Positions 56,263 through 64,000 of a stretch of DNA of 64,000 nucleotides are shown one piece after another; position 1 is the first letter of the stretch; the number at the start of each line of letters is the position of its first letter. The stretch spans positions 76,956,550 through 77,020,549 of the forward strand of contig CM045729.1 in assembly GCA_024760905.1 (NCBI GenBank). Reading direction: 5' to 3'. The notes beneath the pieces were generated by a model, which was not told the origin of the DNA, searched no databases, and saw only the letters and a list, made by a program, of their open reading frames with translations. The stretch comes from Plotosus lineatus. Lineage: Eukaryota > Chordata > Actinopteri > Siluriformes > Plotosidae. The translations under genes and the position numbers were made by a program.

Positions 56263-56876
56263 ACAGTAACAGATGGCCGACCATCACAAATGTTATTTTT
56301 GTCGAAGCCCGCAACTTTCACACATGCAGATAAAAAAAGTGCATCTTGTCATGAGCGCTGATGAAGAACTTAGTGGGAGAATGAGTTTAAATCGGATTCC
56401 TTTGTAGCAGAATGAAAGGAATTCACAATTATAACAAGATGACACACTAACCTTTAAATTGAATTTCATAACTCCGCCTAGACACTTAAACATAACTTTC
56501 TTTCATTCTCATAAACACACTCATGGTCAACTGTTTGCACGCTTGGACTTGAAGTCAAGTGGAGGAGTTTTAGAATGCTGCAATGTTTACATACAGCTTG
56601 GTAAAGTTGTCACTCCATTCATAATGGGCTGAGACTTGGTGATTAAGAGTACTGCTATTAATGTACATAGTGCATGCTTATAGAGAGACGAAAGGTGGGC
56701 TGAAATGAACTTGTCGCAATGAGCATGTGGTCATTATGAAGGCAGTAACTTACTTTGTTGTGTTTATTAAGAACAACTGAGTGTATCCAAACTTTTCACT
56801 AATATGGTATATTTCGGTCATATATCACCAATGTGTACCACCAATGTGTACCACCTATGTGTACAGTTATACTCGG
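55551..56876. other. No gene; (GA)n at 56200-56260
   Basis: Complex AT-rich DNA with about 29 GA units and TTTG repeats near 55757-55776. Nothing else recognised. Confidence 0.5.
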
Positions 56877-57205
56877 TTCATTTTCTGTAACCACTTAATC
56901 CTAATTAGGGTCACCATGAGGCTGGGGCCCATCCCAGCTGACTCCGTGCCAGGGCAGAGTACACCCTGGACAGCTTGCCAGGCCATCGCAGGGTGGAACA
57001 CGTTGACGTCTATGTAGCTACCCTTGTCAAAAGTCAGCAATGGTTCTTTTACATGAACCTCACACCACAGACAGTGAGAGACATGGCCGGCCTTTGGTAA
57101 CCCAGTTAGCTGCATTGGGGGACAGTGACAACCTTGTGGAGAGTGGGACTCGAACCCCCAATCAGCGATCCTGCACCTCATACGATTAGAACACCACTGC
57201 CCAGG
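56877..57205 (-). mobile_element. SINE-A2, reverse orientation
   Basis: Left: tail (rc of CCACTTAATCCTAATTAGGG); middle: SINE-A body (rc of AAAGTCAGCAATGGTTCTTT); right: tRNA head with B box GGGACTCGAACCCCC in reverse sense. A few bases between the boxes are deleted. No clear target duplication. Confidence 0.88.
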
Positions 57206-57360
57206 ATATGCTCTATAATATAATTATAATTATCTCCACACCTACAAAATATAAGCACTGGTGTGCTCTGATTGGCTCCTTTACTACTGACGTATCCACT
57301 CTTAGTGGAAGTACACAAAAAATGGCAGACAATCATTCCGAAATAGCACAAAACAAAGTA

Positions 57361-57912
57361 CATTTGGCCCTTGACCATTTGCGGTTAAGCACTTGCGCCC
57401 CCTAATTACTTGCGGATTGGTGACAAACCCGGAAATTACAGTCACGTGATTCAAATTTAGCCAATGGTTGCGAACTTTGTTTCTCCCTCCTGCTGATTGG
57501 TTGCAGATGATGTGTACGCCTATTTTTTTTCTCCTTCGTGCACATGTAATCAACGTGATTGCTTTAATTGCAAAGTTATTTTCTCATGGGTTTTTAATGA
57601 TTATTTAAGCCCTATGATGTCACTCAAATGCCCTGCATCTTCTTCATCTTCTGGTAAGGAGCCTCAGCGCTTTATTCATTAATAAATATTATCACAGTAC
57701 AAAATTAAAAAGGTTTTACTTAATCATTACTATATTTTATTACATTACTACTGTATTGATGAGTAAGACTGTCTATAGAATGGGTTTAACAAGCATATTT
57801 TAGTGCATGTAATATCATGCATGGGGTTTTAAAACGCGTCAATAATTAACGGATTTTCTTGATCCACGGGAAGGGCCGGAACCGAACCACTGCGAAAAAC
57901 TGGGGCCTACTG
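57361..57912. mobile_element. Tigger/pogo-type MITE (second family)
   Basis: Left end CATTTGGCCCTTGACCATTT, right end in reverse CAGTAGGCCCCAGTTTTTCG. TA flanks both sides (57359-57360 and 57913-57914). The left half matches 62030-62205 (TCACGTGATTCAAATT, CTGATTGGTTG). 552 bp without a transposase frame. Confidence 0.8.
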
Positions 57913-58156
57913 TACACTGCTTAGCCAAAGAGAGACTTGATAAAGTAAATAACTGCCATGACATTTGTTTTGTTGGGGCATCTATCCACACTAAGTTAAG
58001 GTTGTCACACAGATGTGTTTGTGTGATGCACACTTGAGTTAAGAAGTAAGGACAAGTTGGATGCGCTGTGTTCTCTGTTTTTTCATTGTTATTGACAGAC
58101 ATAGGATGATCTCAGTGTGAGATCTGGGAGAAAAAAGAGAGAAGTAAAAGGAGAAC

Positions 58157-58708
58157 ATGGGGACTATGGAAGGAGCAGCAGCTGCTCAGTTAGCCCCCCT
58201 GCTAGCGCCGCAGCTAACCTCGCTAAGCAAGTTTGACTTCATGGACGTTAATGAATGGGTGAGATTGATGAAATGCTTAGAACACTACAGAATAGTATCG
58301 GGACCGAACAAGCAATCAAGGAGCTTCAGATGAACGCTTTTATGTTGGTGGCAGATGACGAAGATATTTTTAATGGTCTACCTCTGACAGACACAAAGTA
58401 AAAGTAGTACAAATGTGTCACGGAAGCTTTCAACGCACACTGGGTCAGAAGGCGGAATATCATTTTTGAAAAAAAAAAAAACATACATCAACAGAAGGAG
58501 CCAGGAGCCTGGTGAGAGTGTGGCGTCCTTCATAACTGCAGTAAATATGCTGGCTGAACACTGTGAATTTGGTGCTCTGAGAGAACAGTTAATAAGAGAC
58601 CATATTGTGGTAGGCATACAAGATGCCGGGCTATCAGAAAGCTTACAATTAGGTACAGATTTAGCCTTTGAAAAATATATTATGAGATTGACACAGAGTT
58701 TAGCATGG

Positions 58709-58748
<40 letters not shown>

Positions 58749-58842
58749 AACCTATGCTGAGAAGGACAGAACAGTCAACTGGCCACGTGAAAGTCATATA
58801 TAAAAAGAATAACAGGGAACAGAAAAGAGACAAAAAATCAAA
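58157..58842 (+). pseudogene. Gypsy-type gag fragment
   Basis: An ATG at 58157 opens a short frame (MGTMEGAAAAQLAPLLAPQL, FDFMDVNEWVRLMK). After shifts the frame at 58415-58842 reads EPGESVASFITAVNMLAEHC and REQLIRDHIVVGIQDAGLSE, a typical Ty3/Gypsy capsid block. Two A-runs (58470-58481 and 58708-58747) interrupt it; the second reads as poly-Lys. A zinc-knuckle-like CSASDFKCRKYHKKDIF follows at about 58890, with the spacing decayed. Confidence 0.8.
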
Positions 58843-59079
58843 GTGACACAGTCTTCAGTATAGGACAGATGCGGAAATGCAAAGAAACTACTGCTCTGCC
58901 AGTGATTTCAAGTGTAGAAAATATCACAAAAAGGACATTTTTCAAAGAAATATATATCAGGCTGCAGTATACTCGACATCACACAGGTGTAAATGGAAAT
59001 TAAAGAAAATAAGACCTTTGCTTTCTGTAGAGAAATGTACTCAAAAGAAGCCAATGAGTGGACTGAACTGCTACAGTTG

Positions 59080-59700
59080 AATGGAGATGAAACTGTTTGC
59101 AAACTGGATACTGGGGTTTAGGTCACAGGAATCCCAAAGCAGCATGCATTCCATTTAAAAGCAGAGGACACTGCAACCATCATACAAAAAAGTGCTGTAT
59201 GGACTAAGCAGGCACAGGCTGGATGTTACAGGCAGTATTTAAGGGAAGCTGACCATAAAAAGGCGATCAGCAGAACATTTTCTGTATGCTGTTGGATACC
59301 TGTCCAAACCTGACTTGGCCTTTCTGCAATAGAACCTTTTAGACTAATAAGCCATGTCCACAAAGTCGAAGGCCAGAAGGAGAATGTCAAAACCCAATCC
59401 CCTACAGTCTTTTCTGGCTTAGAGAAATTAAATGAGTATTATACATTTGAGCTGGCGCCACATGCCCTCCCATTCACTCTGTCATCCCCACACTATCTGC
59501 CCCTACACACTTGCCAGGCTTGCAGGGTCGAAGGTCTAACAAAAACTTGAAGACAGCTTCCGGTTTCTGGCAAATCCCATTGTTAGAAGAGAAATAATTT
59601 CTGAGAACCTTCCTCACCCCATTGGGATGGTATGCTTTCAAATTTCTTCCCTTGAGGATCTCATCAGAAGCTGGGGTGTGAAGGCCTGGATCTATACACT
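59080..59700 (+). pseudogene. Gypsy-type protease and RT fragments
   Basis: The protease catalytic DTG is seen at 59107-59115 (VCKLDTGV) and is followed by an in-frame TAG at 59119-59121. RT pieces read GFWQIPLLEEK at about 59550-59590 and TPLGWYAFKFLPLRISSEAG at about 59610-59675, matching the conserved Ty3/Gypsy blocks after the first RT motifs. The YVDD-type catalytic box was not found in a readable frame. Confidence 0.78.
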
Positions 59701-60096
59701 ATATGTTGAAAAAGTGAGTGTGCAAAGAGCAGCTTCATGTTTCTGGGTCGCAGATTCACAGCGGATGTTGTGTTGGTGGATCCAGGGAGGGACAGAGCTA
59801 TAGTGGAGATGCCTGGCCAACTGATGTCAAGGGCTGAAAAGAATAATTAGGATGGACAACTTTCTAAGCAGGTTTTTACCCCACCTGGCTTCATACACTC
59901 GCATAATCAAGGACTTGCAGGGTGGAAGGAACAAACGGTGTTGGAAGGTGTAACAGGAGGCTTAAAACAGAACTGAGTTTGTCAGGGATGTTGGTTTGAT
60001 ATTCTTCTGTGGCAGAAACGTGTATTTCAGTTGATGCCTCATCTTTTGGGCTCAGGGGTGTCGTGACCCAAAAGCAGACAGAAGGAACAATGAACA

Positions 60097-60393
60097 GTGA
60101 TGTTCATTTTTAGAGGACTGCCTGATACAGAAAAACAATATGCACAGATAGAAAAGGAGGGTTTGGCAGCCATGTGGGCTTGTGAACGTCTCTCATCATA
60201 TCTCCTGGGACTGAAGTTCAGATTGGAAACAGACCACAAGACTCTAGTACTACTGCTCAAGACTAAGACACTAGATGAGCTCCCACCAAGATTGATGAGG
60301 TTTCGGCTGAGGCTGCTCAGATTCATGTTTGACATTGTACATGTACCTGGGAAAAAAATGATAACAGGAAATACATTATCAAGAGCCCTGTAA
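60097..60393 (+). pseudogene. Gypsy-type RNase H fragment
   Basis: A 98-codon open frame. DTEKQYAQIEKEGLAAMWAC carries the catalytic Glu region, YLLGLKFRLETDHKTLVLLL the Asp region, and FDIVHVPGKKMITGNTLSRA the typical end of the domain. Best preserved part of the element. Confidence 0.88.
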
Positions 60394-60915
60394 AACACTT
60401 TCTCACAAGAAAAAAAATGAGGCAGAGGTCACAATGTTTGTAGATGCAGTTATTCAAAGCCTCCCAGCCATAGAAACCAGACTGACAGCTTACAAGTGAA
60501 ACAGAAAGCTGACCCTGCATGCACTAAGCTTATCAGTGACTGTAAGAGTGTGTGGCCTGAAAAAAGCATGCCCTTCCACCAGAACTAGGACCATATTAGA
60601 AAATCTCACTTTGTCTGTAGAGTTGCTACTCAGGGGTTAAAGGAATGTGATTTCCAACTGCACAAGACAAGAAGTTCTTCAGGATCATAACAGTGAACAC
60701 CAAGGTATTGTCAAGTGAAGACCTAGAGCCTGCCAGTCAGTATTGTGCCCAGGTCTGTCCACACATGTCAGTTAGATGGTGGAGAATTGGAGCACATGTT
60801 CACATCGCAGCCCAGAACACAGAGAGCTCTTGCTAATTACAGCAGTGCAAAATAGATCCCAGCAAATAATTGGTGCAGACTTATTATTTTGTGAGAAAAG
60901 ACTTAGCTTCTGATA

Positions 60916-61179
60916 ATGGATTGTTGTCCATGCTATATAGAGGTGGCCCAACTCAATATGGCCTCTGCTGAGACAGTAGTGGCAGCTGTGAAGGATGTGT
61001 TTGGCTGTTATGGAGGGCCAGATACAGTCATATCAGATACTGGGCCACAACACAGAGGTTCTCCCTTAAGGATTCTGCTTTGGTGTATGGGTATACCTAC
61101 ATTACCAGTAGCCCAAGGCAAATTGGGAGGCCAAGAGTGTTGTGGTTACCATCAAATGACTGTGGAAAGGAGGAGGTAA
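60916..61179 (+). pseudogene. Gypsy-type integrase core fragment
   Basis: Reads YIEVAQLNMASAETVVAAVK, then FGCYGGPDTVISDTGPQH, which matches the usual S-D-N-G-P-Q block with Asn changed to Thr. The second catalytic Asp is therefore visible; the Glu helix is not. A frameshift follows near 61080. Confidence 0.82.
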
Positions 61180-61802
61180 AAAACCAAAGGGTGCCACACC
61201 ACTGGAAAGTGACTACTGTCTTGAACAACGTCTCTGTACCATTGGTGGCCCAAGGTCAAAGGTTTCAAGAAGTCAGAGAAGCAAGCAAGAGAGAAACAGC
61301 AACAGTGCTACAACTTCTGCCACAAAGCTAATCCTTTGCACTTGCCACACCCTGGTCAATATAGAGGAAAAAGGAACTGTCATACAACATGCAACAACAC
61401 TCAGGTCATACATGATACACACTGATGATGGACAGGGCAGAAGAAATTGCACACACAAGCTCAATACAGCACCCTCAATTCCAACAACCACCAAATTGAT
61501 ACACTTAACCAGAACACAGAACCAGATAACACTCACTCCTGTCACCAGAGACACAATAAGACATTCAAATACAAATAGCAGTAACACACCATATGTGAGA
61601 GTGCCATGTCATCCAGTATGACTGGATTTCAAAGTGACTGTGAGAAAGAAAAGAAAAGAAAAAAAACTCTCTTATAAATAGTCATAAGTGTTCCTTTGGA
61701 GATGGCTGAGCATACTATAGAAGTCACAACCTTTGAAAAGTGTTAAGCTATGAACATATGAAGAGAGAAGAGTTCTTGCTCAAAGGGGAATTGTTTGTAA
61801 GG

Positions 61803-62197
<395 letters not shown>

Positions 62198-62250
<53 letters not shown>

Positions 62251-63211
62251 TTCTTCCGCTTAGTCCAGGGTCGGGTCGCGGGGGCAGCAACCTTAGCAAA
62301 GAGGTCCACACGTCCCTCTCCCGAGCCACTTCCTCCAACTCTCCCGGGGGAACACCGAGGCGGTCCAAGACAAGCCGAGAGACATAGTCCCTCCAGCGTG
62401 TTCTAGGTCGACCCCGGGGTCTCTTCCCGGTTGGACATGCCCAAAACACCACACCAGGGAGGCGTCCGGGGGGCATTCTGACCAGATGCCCGAGCCACCT
62501 CAACTGGCCCCTCTCAATGCGGAGGAGCAGCGGATCTACTCCGAGCTCTCCCAGGATGGCGGAGCTTCTTTATCTCTAAGGGAGAACCCCGCCACCCGAC
62601 GAAGGAAGCTCATTTCAGCCGCTTGTATCCGTGATCTTGTTCTTTCGGTCATTACCCAAAGCTCGTGACCATAGGTGAGGGTTGGAACGTAGATCGACTG
62701 GTAAATTGAGGCTCCTTCTTCACCATGACGGACCGGTACAGGCACCGCTTAACAGCAGAGACTGCAGCGATCCGTCTGTCGATCTCTCGCTCCATCCTTC
62801 CCTCACTCATAAACAAGACCCCAAGATACTTAAACTCCTCCACTTGGGGCAGGACCTCATTCCCGACCCGGAGGGTGCATTCCACCATTGTCCGACTGAG
62901 AACCATGGCCTCGGACTTGGAGGTACTGATCTTCATCCCGGCTGCTTCGCACTCAGCTGCGAATCGCTCCAATGAGAGCTGGAGGGCCCGACTTGATGAA
63001 GCCAAAAGGACAACATCATCCGCAAAAAGCATAGACTATATCCGATGGCCACCAAACCAGAACCATTCATCGCCTCCACTGTGCCTAGAAATTCTGTCCA
63101 TAAAAATTATGAACAGAATCGGTGACAAAGGACAGCCTTGGCGGACTCCAACTCCCACTGGAAACGAATCCAACCTGCTGTTACCAATAAAGACCAAACA
63201 TTGCATTTTTT
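62198..63211 (-). mobile_element. Rex3-like LINE 3' part with 11-bp target duplication
   Basis: The LINE proper is 62209-63200, reverse orientation, 5'-truncated, with a GAT-repeat 3' tail (plus-strand ATC repeats at 62209-62250). TTGCATTTTTT is found at 62198-62208 and 63201-63211. The protein and GAT-type tail fit Rex3 as I recall it; assignment to be confirmed. Confidence 0.85.
62246..63032 (-). pseudogene. Rex3-like RT C-terminal part, catalytic FADD kept, frameshifted
   Basis: Frame 62652-63032 starts MLFADDVVLLASSSRALQLS with the catalytic FADD, then FAAECEAAGMKISTSKSEAM and QVEEFKYLGVLFMSEGRM. Frame 62536-62745 reads SIYQSIYVPTLTYGHELWVM. Frame 62246-62503 reads MRWLGHLVRMPPGRLPGVVF, then RPRGRPRTRWRDYVSRL at the end. 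Two small frameshifts separate these parts. The RT fingers and endonuclease are absent by 5' truncation. Confidence 0.88.
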
Positions 63212-63212
63212 T

Positions 63213-63422
63213 GTGTGTTTTAATTACCAGTTAAGCTCTAAGCGCCAGAAAAAGGTAATGAAGTTGGGTGCTTTTTTCTGAAGAAATAAGACTCTCCTGA
63301 AGAAATGACAGTTTCCTCTGAAGTGTCTGAATAGGAATAATCATCTGAACTGTTGTGAAACACAAGTATGAAAGTCTTTTTCAATTATTATTCCAGTCCA
63401 GTACCAAAGTTAATGTTTAGAA

Positions 63423-63488
<66 letters not shown>

Positions 63489-63605
63489 TGTACTGTGCAG
63501 TAGCATGTTTATCCTTTTGTTATTTGCTTATCCAATTTATTACACTTATGTTCTTTTTATTATATTCTGTGCTTTTGAGGGACTTTGCTTTTGGAGGCTG
63601 TGCCT
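63213..63605. other. No gene; (GT)n at 63425-63481
   Basis: Short complex sequence with about 28 GT units. Confidence 0.5.
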
Positions 63606-63945
63606 CTAACGCTGTTTTCTGTCCGCTCCGGCTGAGGGGAGGGCTGAGCTGCTTGGATGGCTCACACCTTAATTCAGTCCTCTCATCTACTCCCAATAAA
63701 CACAAGCACACTCACCTCTGAGTCAGAGGATGAACTCACATAACAGCCCTGTTTCCCTGTGTTCTCTAACTGTTTTCTCCCTGCTCTGGCAGAGGGGTGT
63801 GGCTGAGCTGCTCGGGCTGATTGCAGTAGCTCACACCTGAATTCACTCCTCTCATCTACTCCCTATAGACACAAACTGCATGCTCACCTCTGTGACAGAA
63901 GATTGTCTCACATTATGTCCCTGCTTCCTTGTGTTCTCTCTGGCT
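63606..63945. repeat. Tandem duplication, period about 160-175 bp
   Basis: Unit 1 (63606-63765) and unit 2 (63766 to about 63940) share CTGTTTTCT, GGCTGAGCTGCT, AGCTCACACCT, CTCCTCTCATCTACTCCC, CTCACCTCTG and TTGTGTTCTCT in the same order. A third unit may begin at 63938. The units are diverged. No open frame of note. It runs toward the window edge. Confidence 0.75.
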
Positions 63946-64000
63946 CCTGGTTCCAGTATGTGTTTCTCTTCAACACCAGTACTGTAGATAAAGTATGGCC

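Larger units (their letters stand above)
58157..61620 (+). mobile_element. Decayed Ty3/Gypsy-type LTR retrotransposon
   Basis: Gag-, protease-, RT-, RNase H- and integrase-like fragments occur in this order on the plus strand, the order of Ty3/Gypsy elements. LTRs and a primer-binding site were not recognised. Stops and frameshifts are numerous and A-runs interrupt the gag region. It starts just right of a Tigger MITE and ends before a long (TA)n. Ancient and inactive. Confidence 0.82.

Noticed and set aside
58157..61620. Endogenous retrovirus
   Set aside because: Gag, RNase H and integrase blocks look Ty3/Gypsy-like, and no envelope-like region or retroviral LTR was seen.

Overview
This 64 kb window looks like intergenic DNA from a teleost fish, built almost wholly of transposable elements and simple repeats. 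No host exon, tRNA gene, rRNA gene or CRISPR array could be supported. The fish assignment is an inference from the repeat types: V-SINE-like elements, RTE/Expander-like and L2-like LINEs, a LINE with the fish-type 3' end (CTCTGGATAAG...TCTGCTAAATG), a Rex3-like LINE, Tc1 elements with long inverted repeats, hAT and Tigger/pogo elements, and very long (TA)n and (CA)n tracts. All family names come from reading alone, without a database search.

Layout: 1-2930 degenerate RTE-like LINE (minus). 3470-6430 Tigger end, (TA)n and copy 1 of the main LINE family (called LINE-A here, minus). 7637-8066 Tigger-type MITE. 8866-11172 tRNA-SINE relics. 12196-16384 L2-like LINE (plus) broken up by SINEs. 16466-18661 SINEs and a Tc1 remnant. 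18681-21783 two Tc1 elements separated by (TA)n. 21885-22178 and 25613-25790 a dispersed repeat carrying hammerhead-ribozyme motifs. 27170-28500 SINE-A and paired Tigger MITEs. 29463-33433 Tigger1-like transposon split by a 3.0 kb LINE-A copy with a 17-bp target duplication. 33436-36985 SINEs, a LINE-A fragment, and a hAT element inside a V-SINE. 38893-45605 three LINEs, one nested in another. 45722-49582 two more LINE-A copies flanking a further hammerhead repeat. 52985-54960 Tc1 broken by two SINEs. 55247-57912 hAT MITE, SINE and Tigger MITE. 58157-61620 decayed Ty3/Gypsy element. 61804-63200 (TA)n, Tigger end and a Rex3-like LINE. 63606-63945 a tandem duplication.

How the parts work together: LINE-A appears to be the autonomous partner of SINE-A. 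SINE-A1 copies end with the LINE-A 3' sequence and also carry a 35-nt piece of the LINE-A 5' UTR with one mismatch. Other SINE-A copies have the same tRNA-like head and body but a different, L2-type 3' end, and one has a third end. The change of tail falls at the same point each time.

The most notable signal is a 55-nt hammerhead ribozyme fold in four repeat copies. Three have the full conserved core, and one has lost the core G8. Two of the intact copies lie on opposite strands of a near-perfect palindrome with 114-bp arms. Short stem III and a self-complementary stem III sequence resemble the ribozymes known from Penelope-like retroelements, but no Penelope reverse transcriptase was seen here.
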